From: DATNPH01 sp036703315
GTDB lineage: Bacteria; Cyanobacteriota; Cyanobacteriia; Cyanobacteriales; Coleofasciculaceae
Direction of reading: 5' to 3'
Assembly: GCA_036703315.1 (NCBI GenBank)
Contig: DATNPH010000257.1
Coordinates: 1 to 38,558 of the forward strand
DNA: 38,558 bases
Shown: positions 23,759 to 31,953 of the stretch, one piece after another
Numbering within the stretch: position 1 is the stretch's first letter
Layout: each line of letters begins with the position of its first letter
Made by a program: the position numbers and the translations under genes
The notes under the pieces: generated by a model
Told to the model about the DNA's origin: nothing
Database searches by the model: none
The model's input: the letters and a program-made list of their open reading frames with translations, nothing else

Positions 23759-25072
23759 ATGAAAATAATTGCTTACCTGTATAGTGACCCCCTGCTTGAA
23801 TCTCCCTCTGAACCAATGATTTGGGGTTTGGAGGTGGATGTGGTTTATCAAGACATAGGAGGGCGTCAGCAGTTACAGCAGCTATTGGCACACTGCCAAG
23901 CCGAACCGGCTGATTACTTGCTAATTCGGCGTCTGGAGCAACTGGGCGACTCGATGCAGGAAATTAGCGATCGCCTTACGCAAATCGAAGCCATGGGTGT
24001 TGAGATCATCGCTACTGAGCAATCCTACAGTTCTTCTAAAACTACAGATGCGACAACAAACACCAACCTTCGAGCAGACTTACTCAAGCTGCTCACCGAA
24101 ATTCAGCGTGAAGCCAGTAGTCGCCGCCTCCGTCAAGGACACGCCCGTAATCGCCTCAAAGCCTTGCCTCCTCCAGGAAAAGCCCCCTACGGCTATCGGC
24201 GCGGCAAAGACCGATACATTCTAGATCGCAGTACCGCTCCTGTAGTTAAAGATTTCTTTGAACAATTTCTACTTTATGGCTCCTTGCGCGGAGCGGTTCG
24301 GTATCTAGAGAAAAAGTACAGCAAGAAAATTTCGGTATCTACTGGGCGTCGTTGGCTGACTAACCCCATCTACCGAGGTGATCTTGGGTATCACAACGGT
24401 GAGATAATCTCAGATACCCATACTCCTATTCTCGCTCGGGAAGAAGCGGCACAGATTGACCGACTGCTACGTCGCAACCGACGACTACCGCCTCGTACCG
24501 CCAGCGCTCCCCGCTCTTTAGCCGGTCTGGTAATCTGTGGAGAGTGCCAATCTCATATGACTATTACCAGCGTCACTCGACCGCGCCAAGACCAGGAATA
24601 TCTCTACCTGCGACCCATCAGCTGCCCAAAGCGTCCTAAGTGCCGAGCGATCGCCTACGAAAAAATTTTGCTCAGCGTAATTAAAAGCATCTGTCAAGAA
24701 TTACCTCATGCTGTCGCTGGCATGAACGTCCCCAACCTTGACGGTGTGAAGCAATCCCTGACCAATCAAATTACCCAAAAGCAAGATATCCTAGCGCAAC
24801 TACCTGCTTTAACAGCGACAGGCGTCCTTGATTCCGAAACCGCTGACTTACGTGCCTACAAACTCCGTACAGAAATTTCCCAACTGCGATCGCGTCTAGC
24901 CGCACTGCCACCCGTAAACTTACAAGCGATCGCTCAAGCCGTATCTATTCCCCAATTTTGGAGCGATTTATCTGAATCAGAGCGTCGGTTCTACTTTCGA
25001 GAATTTATTCGACAAATTGAAATAACTCGTCAAGACAAAGAGTGGCAATTACGATTAGTATTTATTTTTTAA
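23759..25072 (+). CDS. Serine-recombinase-like protein with altered active site
   Basis: A 437-residue protein with the large serine recombinase layout: resolvase-like domain (1-125), recombinase domain (about 130-245, KALPPPGKAPYGYRRGKDR), zinc ribbon with Cys260, Cys263, Cys289 and Cys295, then a coiled coil and C-terminal region. The nucleophile candidate is Ser9 (AYLYSDP). The arginine normally two residues before it is Leu7, and the RxxR pair after the DR motif reads RRLEQ (Arg58 kept, the second Arg replaced by Gln61). Recombination activity is therefore doubtful; it may bind DNA or act with altered chemistry. No att sites or element boundaries were found next to it. Confidence 0.78.
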   Translation: MKIIAYLYSDPLLESPSEPMIWGLEVDVVYQDIGGRQQLQQLLAHCQAEPADYLLIRRLEQLGDSMQEISDRLTQIEAMGVEIIATEQSYSSSKTTDATTNTNLRADLLKLLTEIQREASSRRLRQGHARNRLKALPPPGKAPYGYRRGKDRYILDRSTAPVVKDFFEQFLLYGSLRGAVRYLEKKYSKKISVSTGRRWLTNPIYRGDLGYHNGEIISDTHTPILAREEAAQIDRLLRRNRRLPPRTASAPRSLAGLVICGECQSHMTITSVTRPRQDQEYLYLRPISCPKRPKCRAIAYEKILLSVIKSICQELPHAVAGMNVPNLDGVKQSLTNQITQKQDILAQLPALTATGVLDSETADLRAYKLRTEISQLRSRLAALPPVNLQAIAQAVSIPQFWSDLSESERRFYFREFIRQIEITRQDKEWQLRLVFIF

Positions 25073-25181
25073 TTCTTTTTGGGTGGAAATCACTCCTAAG
25101 TCAAGAATAAGTCAACAGAACCAGGAGCAACTGCCTCAGATAACTGATAGCTGATCCGTAAAGCCGAGTCGCATCAAACCT

Positions 25182-25886
25182 GTGATGCTCCCGGTAGTGC
25201 GGTTAGTGTCCATCGCACAACAAACCGAAGTGATGACTCAAGACCTGGGAAATTCTATGGATGTTACTGAACTGCTAAGGCGTTATACCGCTGGGGAACG
25301 GGACTTTAGAGGCATGCAGCTACGGGGAGCATATCTGAGTGAGGTCATTCTGATAGGAGCTGACCTGAGGCAGTCAGACTTAAGTAGGGCTAACCTGAGT
25401 GGAGCTAACCTCAAGGGAGCTAACCTAAGTGAAGCTAATCTGAGTGAAGCCAATCTGAGAGTAGCCAATCTTGGTGGAGCAGATCTAAATGATGCCAACT
25501 TAAAAGCAACAGACCTGACCAAAGCCAGCTTGATTGAAAGCAGCTTGAGAAGAGCCAACATGGTAGGAGCAATCCTCAGGGAAGCCAGCATATTATTTGC
25601 TAATCTTTCTCAAGCTAACCTCTATCAAGCTGATTTACATGGAGCTACACTGTATCAGTCTGTTTTATATCGGGCGAGCTTACAGGATACAGATTTGATA
25701 GGGGCGATCCTCCAGAGAGCAGACCTGAGGGGAGCGGATTTAAGGCGAGCCTGCTTGATTCGCGCCGACATCACCAAGACAATTTTGATTGCGGCTGATC
25801 TAACTGGAGCCACTCTGCTAGGGGCAAACCTCACAGACGCGGTTCTTACAGGAGCGACCATGCCCGACGGAAAGATACAAAATTAG
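25182..25886 (+). CDS. Pentapeptide-repeat protein
   Basis: A 234-residue protein; residues about 40-230 are tandem A(D/N)LxX pentapeptides (LSRANLSGANLKGANLSEAN), expected to form a right-handed quadrilateral beta-helix. No enzymatic domain. Such proteins are numerous in cyanobacteria and mostly of unknown role. Start is unsettled: GTG at 25182 gives an extra 25 residues, whereas the ATG at 25257 gives MDVTELLRRYTAGERDFRG, a conventional beginning for this type. The strongly repetitive DNA creates long open frames on the other strand that are not genes. Confidence 0.85.
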   Translation: MMLPVVRLVSIAQQTEVMTQDLGNSMDVTELLRRYTAGERDFRGMQLRGAYLSEVILIGADLRQSDLSRANLSGANLKGANLSEANLSEANLRVANLGGADLNDANLKATDLTKASLIESSLRRANMVGAILREASILFANLSQANLYQADLHGATLYQSVLYRASLQDTDLIGAILQRADLRGADLRRACLIRADITKTILIAADLTGATLLGANLTDAVLTGATMPDGKIQN

Positions 25887-25947
25887 GGATTGCTAATTGT
25901 TCATTGCGGTGCCTACTTACTATTACCGATTACCGATTACCCATTCC

Positions 25948-27228
25948 TCACTTTTTCAGTAGTAGGTAGTACAGTTCTCCTAGCCCATTGATGATCCCCG
26001 CTCGTTCGCCGGCTTGTGAGCCAGTTCCCATAAAGATATCGACGCGACCTGCCCCCTTAATCGCACTACCAGTATCCTGATCCAGCACATAACGATTCAC
26101 CATCCGGGATTCTAACTGACCCGTGTCATTAGGGTAGGGGATACGAGCATTAATCAGCGCCAACGCACCTGGAGGCATGAGGGATTTATCAGTCGCGATC
26201 GAGCGCTCAGCAGTGACAGGCACACCAATGCTACCAGTCGCGGGTGCTCCATAAGTTTCCTTGAAGAAAACCAAGCTTTGATTGCGTGGCAAATATTGAT
26301 TTAGCTCTGCGGGGGAGGTACGGAAATAATCAATAAGCACCGGTAAGGTTAGTCCATCTAGCGCTAATTTGCCATCTTTAACCAGTTCTCGCCCCACACT
26401 GACATAGGGGTAATTTGTCTTGCCTGCATAACCTACTGTCATCAGCTTCCCATTGGGTAACTTGAGTTGCGCCGAACCCTGGATTTGAATGAGAAAAGCT
26501 TCCAAGCGATCGCGCAACCAGACCAGTTCTTGCCCTTGCAGGGGACTTTTGGTTCCTAAACCATCTTCTCCTTCAAGTTCAGCACGCGTAGGGTGAGGCG
26601 TCTTCCATTGGTCGAAATCAGCAGGCAACCGATACAGCGGATAGCGATACTCTGCATTCGGTGTCCGACTGGCGGCATAAATTGGTTCAAAGTAGCCTGT
26701 GAAAGAGACTGTTCCTTGACCATCCTTACCGACAGACTTGTACAAGACAAACTCGCGATTAACCGCAGCTTGCAGTTGGGCAGGCGAACGAGACGTAACC
26801 AGAAGTTGGCGGAAACGGATAAGAGAGCGGCGGATGCGATCGCGTGTTATTCCCGGTACCGAATACTTCTGGTAAGCTTGGGCAGCAGAAGATGAGGCGA
26901 GATAACGTAGGCTGTTATCGATAGATTTCAACAGTGCCTGTCGGTCTCCTGGCTGACCAGAACGCCCCCACAACTGATCATCGAAACCCAATGAGTCCAG
27001 AGTTACCTGACTAGCATCCGGGTTTACGGGTCGTAGTGGCACATCCATGACCTGAGCCGCCTCCGGATTCACGGGTTGCTGTGGCACATCCGTGACCTGA
27101 GCTGCCTCCGGGTTTACTGGTTGCTGTGGTACATCAGCGAGAGTCCAATCACTAGCAGGCAAGAGCGCTATCCCTAAACTCAGGGAGATCCAAGTCAGTG
27201 TCTTTGTCATACTCACCAAAACTGTCAT
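25948..27228 (-). CDS. mltA: MltA-type lytic transglycosylase
   Basis: A 426-residue exported murein hydrolase that cleaves peptidoglycan to 1,6-anhydromuropeptides. An N-terminal hydrophobic signal (residues about 7-25, MTKTLTWISLSLGIALLPAS) precedes a Pro-rich repeat region (32-76). The MltA domain carries FTGYFEPIYAASRT and the C-terminal 3D-like domain with DTGSAIKGAGRVDIFMGTG; Asp397 is the expected catalytic acid. Start: ATG at 27228 or the ATG six codons later; both leave the signal intact. TAATGAC repeats lie immediately upstream. Confidence 0.88.
   Translation of the reverse strand: MTVLVSMTKTLTWISLSLGIALLPASDWTLADVPQQPVNPEAAQVTDVPQQPVNPEAAQVMDVPLRPVNPDASQVTLDSLGFDDQLWGRSGQPGDRQALLKSIDNSLRYLASSSAAQAYQKYSVPGITRDRIRRSLIRFRQLLVTSRSPAQLQAAVNREFVLYKSVGKDGQGTVSFTGYFEPIYAASRTPNAEYRYPLYRLPADFDQWKTPHPTRAELEGEDGLGTKSPLQGQELVWLRDRLEAFLIQIQGSAQLKLPNGKLMTVGYAGKTNYPYVSVGRELVKDGKLALDGLTLPVLIDYFRTSPAELNQYLPRNQSLVFFKETYGAPATGSIGVPVTAERSIATDKSLMPPGALALINARIPYPNDTGQLESRMVNRYVLDQDTGSAIKGAGRVDIFMGTGSQAGERAGIINGLGELYYLLLKK
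27001..27135 (-). repeat. Three 45-bp tandem repeats in mltA
   Basis: Three copies of a 15-residue unit, DVPQQPVNPEAAQV with T, M and T at the last place (third copy DVPLRPVNPDASQVT). The first two are nearly identical at DNA level. They form a Pro/Glu-rich spacer between signal peptide and enzyme domain. Confidence 0.85.
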
Positions 27229-27234
27229 ACCTCT

Positions 27235-27316
27235 TTAGTCATTAGTGCTTAGTCCTTTGTCATTAGTGCATGGCAACAAAAAACCAATGACTAATGACTA
27301 ATAACTAATGACTAAT
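27235..27316. repeat. TAATGAC-type repeat between mltA and the next gene
   Basis: agtcattagtg copies at 27237-27268 face gactaatgac copies at 27285-27316, able to pair into a long hairpin. The repeat runs into the tag stop of the gene at 27312-27563. Related to 5681-5741 and 32858-32931. Confidence 0.7.
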
Positions 27317-27563
27317 AGCGTTCGACGCTTCCACCGAAGATGGGTTCCACCCGGATGGCAGCAACGTTAGAGGGACGCACTACCATGTACTCACCCTGAA
27401 TATTTTTGATCGGGACGCTGATGAAGTCGTTAGAGGTGGCTTTTGGCATCAGTTCACCGCTATACCACTTCTGAAACTCTTGAATCGTCGCAAAACGTAC
27501 TTCTTCCCGATGACCACTTGTCAAGAGGATGTGTACCGCGTATTCATCTGGGGTTCTTGGCAT
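27312..27563 (-). CDS. Small conserved-looking protein, unknown
   Basis: An 83-residue acidic/neutral soluble protein with no recognised family. It reads like a compact beta-rich domain (DEYAVHILLTSGHREEVRFA, DFISVPIKNIQGEYMVVRPS). No signal or membrane segment. The ATG at 27563 starts MPRTPDEY with an aggat-type sequence upstream (taaggattactgtca), plausible as ribosome site. Same strand as mltA, separated by the foldable repeat. Confidence 0.65.
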   Translation of the reverse strand: MPRTPDEYAVHILLTSGHREEVRFATIQEFQKWYSGELMPKATSNDFISVPIKNIQGEYMVVRPSNVAAIRVEPIFGGSVERY

Positions 27564-27878
27564 TGACAGTAATCCTTAATCCATACCCAAATCATTATCA
27601 GCGACCATGAGGTGGAAAATCACTCCTTGATCGTCTTAACTATGAAAAGTGCGAGTAGGGAGTGGGGAGTAGGGGAAACTCAAATCTTGCACCACCCCCC
27701 TATCCTCATCACTTAAAGCTGCCGCTTGTTAAGGGGGAACAGGCACCAAAAACTGCTTCCCCCTTACTAAAGGCGGAGTGAGAGTGGTAAACACAGATTC
27801 AGCGGCAAGATGTGAGGGAAAGAGACTTTCATCCAATGTGTGTGAGCGCTAGCTTATGGCGTCTTTTCCCTAAAACCC

Positions 27879-27905
27879 GTGGGACGGGCAAGATGCCCAT
27901 CCCAC
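27879..27905. repeat. Hairpin gtgggacgggca / tgcccatcccac
   Basis: Twelve-base arms with a single mismatch and a three-base loop (aga). This is a palindromic intergenic repeat of the gggca-aga-tgccc type and is immediately followed by a related one at 27930-27946. Confidence 0.7.
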
Positions 27906-27929
27906 AGGAAAAAATCAATCTTTTGTGAG

Positions 27930-27946
27930 GCAGGCATCTTGCCTGC
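27930..27946. repeat. Hairpin gcaggca / tgcctgc
   Basis: Seven-base perfect arms with loop tct. The core aggcatcttgcct mirrors the neighbouring gggcaagatgccc hairpin, suggesting two related elements arranged head to head. Confidence 0.7.
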
Positions 27947-28008
27947 TTTCCTCGCCCGGTTCATTGGTGCGCTGAAAGTCGTTCTTCCCCACTCCCTACT
28001 CCCTACTT

Positions 28009-28776
28009 TCAAAATAAGTTAAATCGTTGCAGCAAAGTTTCCATTACTGACGGCAGAGTTTGGCGCAGGTGATTAGATTTTTGAAACAACAGCTGCTGGT
28101 AATTAGGCAAATCAAAAGGAAACTGTCCTGGTAAGTCAGATCGTTCCATCTGGACAAGCAAGATTTGTTCCGTGCGCTTGGCTGTTAAGGCGTAGCCCAT
28201 TTCTACAGAGACATTTGGGCTAGGGATCAATATAGATGTCTTTTCCCCTGCAATACGAGCCACTGGTGTCCCATCAGCAATAAAGAGCAAGCTTTTGCGG
28301 ATCTTGCGCAGTTGGGTGCTGTTCAGGCGCATGGGTTCACTGGCAGGGCGTCGGGATTCTTCTAAGGTCAGGGGTAAACGAGATCGCTGGTTGAAGGCTT
28401 CTAGAGTCTCAGAGAGTGCCTTACGTAGAGCGTCACTGGAGGCGTTGTATTCCGTTTGGTAACTTAAAAAGATTATTGGCTCCAGTTGAGCCATCACCTC
28501 TTGCTTCGTGAAGTAAATCTCGTGAGAGATCAAGTCAATGTTGGAAATGGCATAGCTGCCACTACCTTCAACATAAAACTCAACTGTTTCCCCGTCTAGG
28601 TAACGCCCAAACCATACTGAGTTTTTGACATCCTGGCTATCGTCTAAAAAATCAGCTCTCAAACCAGACTTGAGCAAGCTATTTTTGCTTAGACGCAAGT
28701 CATGGGGACGTTTCTCCAGTTCTTTAATCGGTTCATAGTGTTGAAGATACCAGGCTTTCAGGGCAATGATGGCCAT
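28009..28776 (-). CDS. Unknown protein with TIR-like nucleotide-binding motif
   Basis: A 255-residue soluble protein. The N-terminal 110 residues (AIIALKAWYLQHYEPIKELE) are unrecognised. The C-terminal half has features of the TIR-like family of predicted nucleotide-binding proteins: LRKIRKSLLFIADGTPVARI, then SPNVSVEMGYALTAKRTEQI (186-205) and LPGQFPFDLPNYQQLLF (215-231). The PNV..E.GYA motif with Glu192 is where many TIR-like proteins place a key acidic residue, followed by the PFDL strand-loop. A role in NAD or nucleotide signalling is possible but unproven. It lies 59 bases after the Mo-nitrogenase-domain gene on the same strand. Confidence 0.6.
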   Translation of the reverse strand: MAIIALKAWYLQHYEPIKELEKRPHDLRLSKNSLLKSGLRADFLDDSQDVKNSVWFGRYLDGETVEFYVEGSGSYAISNIDLISHEIYFTKQEVMAQLEPIIFLSYQTEYNASSDALRKALSETLEAFNQRSRLPLTLEESRRPASEPMRLNSTQLRKIRKSLLFIADGTPVARIAGEKTSILIPSPNVSVEMGYALTAKRTEQILLVQMERSDLPGQFPFDLPNYQQLLFQKSNHLRQTLPSVMETLLQRFNLF

Positions 28777-28835
28777 GATGTCTTATCGATGCACGGTTTC
28801 CCGACGCCCGAAACTAAAATTCTTGAACTGGAATT

Positions 28836-29225
28836 TTAGCAGTAACTGCTGATATCTTCACCACATTCATCTGCCAGATAGCACAAAGCCCGGAAACGCA
28901 GCGCCACCAATTCGTCATAAAGCGGATTCAGCTTGCACAGTGGCGGAATGTGAAACAGAGTACGACCAAACAGTTTAACGTCGCGCTCAAAGGGGCACTG
29001 AGCGGGGATCAGTTCACAGAGGCGGTGTGCCAGTTCTGGGTCATTTACTTCAACTTGATCAAGCCATTGGCGTAGGGGTTGAAGCAGACCAAAGGATTTC
29101 TTGGGTTTGACAGAGTTGGTCGGGGTTGTGTTTGTTGAAGAAGCGTTTCCTGGCTGCATCCATAGCCAACTTGAAGAAACTAACTTCGGAGTTGTATACT
29201 CAGATACATTCATAAGTCCTTCCAT
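28836..29225 (-). CDS. Mo-dependent nitrogenase C-terminal-domain protein
   Basis: A 129-residue protein whose residues 48-129 match the cyanobacterial Mo-nitrogenase_C family: LRQWLDQVEVNDPELAHRLC, LIPAQCPFERDVKLFGRTLF, HIPPLCKLNPLYDELVALRF and RALCYLADECGEDISSYC. The conserved Cys residues (about 70, 77, 97, 114, 120, 129) could bind metal. The N-terminal 45 residues are Ser/Thr/Asn-rich and variable. Despite its name the family occurs as stand-alone proteins in cyanobacteria that need not fix nitrogen. Start: ATG at 29225 or at 29213; aagga lies just before the second. Confidence 0.85.
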   Translation of the reverse strand: MEGLMNVSEYTTPKLVSSSWLWMQPGNASSTNTTPTNSVKPKKSFGLLQPLRQWLDQVEVNDPELAHRLCELIPAQCPFERDVKLFGRTLFHIPPLCKLNPLYDELVALRFRALCYLADECGEDISSYC

Positions 29226-29718
29226 TTGTCTCGGAAAAAGCGACTGCGATCGCCTGTAACTTACCTACAACGGCTTAGTAACTTTCACCGGATTAATTCT
29301 GGTGCAATTTCTAGTGAATTGCCGCCGTCAAGCAAGTACTCCCCAGTTGCCTAGAAGTGTGAAGCTTTATTGCTACTACAGGTGTCTTGGTTCTGTGTGT
29401 TCTGACCCTTGGACAACTTAACTGGGGTCAAATAGCTACCTAAATGAGCAGCTGATCTCAAACCACGAATTTTATGATGCAATCAGTCAACAGCAGCAGT
29501 TCGGGTAAGTAAAAGTGCCTAATGTGTGGCAGCGAATTTAAACAGCGTGTCTATCAAAAGTTTTAAAGTCGGACTGCTTGTTGCTGATATTTCGTATGTT
29601 GCCTGAAACCCCGATATAGGTGCCTGAGCAATTTTACGGAACTTTTGTGAAGTTTCGAGAAGTTGTTCAGTAACAACACTTAATAGGATAACCGATCAAC
29701 CGCGTAAACAGCATAGCA

Positions 29719-29770
29719 AAAAGACCGACTTTCTACTGGATGTTTTCCAGACTTTGAAAGTCAGTCTTTT
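29719..29770 (-). terminator. Strong terminator hairpin after RNase J
   Basis: aaaagaccgactttc (29719-29733) pairs with gaaagtcagtctttt (29756-29770), 15 bases with one mismatch, and an inner ctgga/tccag stem. On the minus strand it ends in a run of T, the form of an intrinsic terminator for the RNase J transcript about 90 bases beyond its stop. On the plus strand it also ends in four T. Confidence 0.75.
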
Positions 29771-29796
29771 GTGAAGTTGTAGGTTAGCAGGCGGGT

Positions 29797-29849
29797 AGGT
29801 TACAGGTTAAAAGTTCTCCAACCTGTCCAAAAGCTTCAACCTGTAACCT
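29797..29849. repeat. 12-bp inverted repeat aggttacaggtt / aacctgtaacct
   Basis: Perfect twelve-base arms separated by 29 bases, starting ten bases past the RNase J stop. The loop carries another partial copy (caacctgtcc). It resembles a dispersed acctgtaacc-type repeat. Confidence 0.7.
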
Positions 29850-29858
29850 GTTCCTTTA

Positions 29859-31616
29859 CTAAGATGCCACTCTGGCAGTTGAGCGTCGGCGTCTGCTGGG
29901 TACTTTTACAGGTGGTGCCTCCGGAGTTTGCAGCAAGAAGACCACTAGCGGATTACTCTGAAGTTCACGTCGGGCTAAACGCTGAAGGTCATTCTCAATT
30001 TGCGCTTGCAAGCCTACCCAATCGATCTCGATCTGTTCAGCCTCAAAAGATTTGGCAAAATCTGACCAGCGATCGCTTATCGTTCGTTCAATCGTCTTCA
30101 TCACTAACTGTTGCAGGAGAGATTTCTCACTCGCCATGACAACACCCCGTAAGTGAATTTCTGGCTGAGTCAGTAGTTTTCCTTCCCAATCCACAGCGGC
30201 TGCCACAGTAACGACACCATCTTCTGCCAGCTGTTGGCGCTCCTTAAGCACGTTGTGATGAACAATACCTGTTCTATCTACCAGTTCAATTCCAGACGGA
30301 ACTTTGCCGCTAACGCCTATACTGTCCTGAGTTACCTCGACGATATCTCCATTATCGATAATCACCGTGTTTTCAGTAGGGATACCCATGGCTTGCGCCA
30401 TTTTAGCGTGCTGAACGAGCATCCGATGCTCACCGTGAACGGGTACAAAGAATTTCGGTCGAGTCAGAGACAGCATTAACTTTTGGTCTTCCTGAGCGCC
30501 ATGCCCAGAAACGTGGATGCCTTTCTCACGACCATAGATGACTTCGGCTCCCTGTATCATCAGCTTATCGATAGTATTGACTACCGCGATCGTATTGCCG
30601 GGAATTGGGTTAGCTGAGAATACTACTGTATCGCCCTTGCGAATTTTAATTTGTCGATGTTCGCCGTTAGCAATGCGCGTCATGGCTGCCATCGGTTCAC
30701 CCTGAGAACCTGTTGTCAGAATCAGTACCTTTTCTGGAGGCAGATTCTGAACAGCGTGTAATGGCTCAAACAAGTTATCGGGACACTTAATGTAACCAAG
30801 ATTACGAGCATGAGCGATGACATTGAGCATCGAGCGACCGACAACCGATACAACTCGTTTGTGTTTTTGTGCTAGCTGCAAGATTATATTCACCCGATGG
30901 ACTGACGAAGCAAATGTCGTCACTAGCAGTCGTCCAGGTGCTTGAGCGAAGACGCGATCGAGATTAGGATAGACCGAACGTTCTGACGGTGTGGTTCCTG
31001 GAACTTCAGCGTTCGTGGAATCACTCAGCAGGCACAGAACGCCTTTTTCACCGTGTTCTGCTAGTCTTTGGAAATCAAAGAATTCACCATCTATCGGTGT
31101 GTGGTCAATTTTAAAATCACCTGTATGGATCACAACACCCGCTGGGGTGTGGAGAGCAACGGTGAAGCTATCACAGATGGAGTGAGTGTTGCGAATAAAT
31201 TCGGCAATGAACACAGAGCCAATTCGCACCATGTCACGAGGACCAACAGTCTTTAATACAGTGCGGTCAGCAACACCAGCTTCTTCCAGTTTGCCCTGGA
31301 GTAATGCCATTGCTAGACGAGGCCCATAGATCACAGGAATATCAAACTGTTTCAGGTGATAGGGAAGTCCGCCGATATGGTCTTCGTGACCATGGGTAAC
31401 AATCATGCCCTTAATTTTGTGGCGATTTTCCCGCAGATAAGTCATGTCGGGCAGGACAATATTCACCCCGTGCATTTCATCATTAGGAAATGCAAGTCCA
31501 GCATCCAAGAGAACAATTTCATCATTGAACTCGAAGATACAGGTATTCTTACCAATTTCATGTAATCCACCTAGAGGGATTATTTTTAGGGCTGGTGCAG
31601 ATCCGTTATTAGTCAT
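29859..31616 (-). CDS. rnj: Ribonuclease J
   Basis: A 585-residue metallo-beta-lactamase/beta-CASP nuclease acting in RNA maturation and decay with both 5'-exonuclease and endonuclease ability. PLGGLHEIGKNTCIFEFND opens the fold, and THGHEDHIGG (74-83) supplies the zinc ligands His75, His77, Asp79 and His80; further motifs are LSDSTNAEVPG and HVSGHGAQEDQKLML. The C-terminal domain and a basic tail (VPSRRRRSTARVAS) complete it. The start is clear: ggagg precedes the ATG by three bases. It is the third gene after asd and dapA on this strand, with a 337-base gap behind dapA, so it may have its own promoter. Confidence 0.93.
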   Translation of the reverse strand: MTNNGSAPALKIIPLGGLHEIGKNTCIFEFNDEIVLLDAGLAFPNDEMHGVNIVLPDMTYLRENRHKIKGMIVTHGHEDHIGGLPYHLKQFDIPVIYGPRLAMALLQGKLEEAGVADRTVLKTVGPRDMVRIGSVFIAEFIRNTHSICDSFTVALHTPAGVVIHTGDFKIDHTPIDGEFFDFQRLAEHGEKGVLCLLSDSTNAEVPGTTPSERSVYPNLDRVFAQAPGRLLVTTFASSVHRVNIILQLAQKHKRVVSVVGRSMLNVIAHARNLGYIKCPDNLFEPLHAVQNLPPEKVLILTTGSQGEPMAAMTRIANGEHRQIKIRKGDTVVFSANPIPGNTIAVVNTIDKLMIQGAEVIYGREKGIHVSGHGAQEDQKLMLSLTRPKFFVPVHGEHRMLVQHAKMAQAMGIPTENTVIIDNGDIVEVTQDSIGVSGKVPSGIELVDRTGIVHHNVLKERQQLAEDGVVTVAAAVDWEGKLLTQPEIHLRGVVMASEKSLLQQLVMKTIERTISDRWSDFAKSFEAEQIEIDWVGLQAQIENDLQRLARRELQSNPLVVFLLQTPEAPPVKVPSRRRRSTARVAS

Positions 31617-31953
31617 TTGCCTCCTTTGAGGTGTTGGTTGTCATGAGTAAAAATTTCTGGTTTTTATGCAGTGGCTATGTAGAAATCGCTGCATAGTTAG
31701 TTAACCAAAAAGCACAGATAATCAAACATCATCAAAAACTTTGTCACAATCGTCCTTCCGGACATCGGTAATCATTCCGGTGTGACAGAGGAGAGATGAT
31801 GCCTAAAAAGCACGTTTTTTGTCTTTTTTTTCCAATCTGCTAGGCGCACGGCAAAACAGATTGAAGATGGGTAGATGATAACTATCAAGAGTTATTCATA
31901 GGTGATACTTGTTCCGTTTTTAGTGAAGATTTTGTAGAAATACCCGTACTTCT
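31617..31953. other. RNase J leader region
   Basis: A 337-base gap between dapA and RNase J. Read on the minus strand it should hold the RNase J promoter and leader. It contains a tgtcac/gtgaca inverted pair enclosing a ccgga-rich stretch at about 31742-31788 and a T-rich patch at 31815-31832. Long leaders with autoregulatory structure are known for some RNase genes; nothing more can be said here. Confidence 0.4.

Larger units (their letters stand above)
27564..28008. other. Repeat mosaic, no gene
   Basis: About 445 bases built from dispersed repeats: gtagggagtgggg units at 27655-27674 with the inverted counterpart at 27986-28003, a ttaagggggaa/ttcccccttac pair at about 27739-27770, and two hairpins at 27879-27905 and 27930-27946. 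No gene or RNA recognised. Confidence 0.6.
29226..29858. other. Intergenic region downstream of RNase J
   Basis: About 630 bases. The right part contains two strong inverted repeats (29719-29770 and 29797-29849). The left 450 bases hold one HIP1 site near 29250 and otherwise nothing recognisable; they should contain the promoter of the minus-strand gene at 29225. Confidence 0.5.

Noticed and set aside
25283..25861. Minus-strand open frames opposite the pentapeptide gene
   Set aside because: Shadow frames caused by the regular repeat codons.
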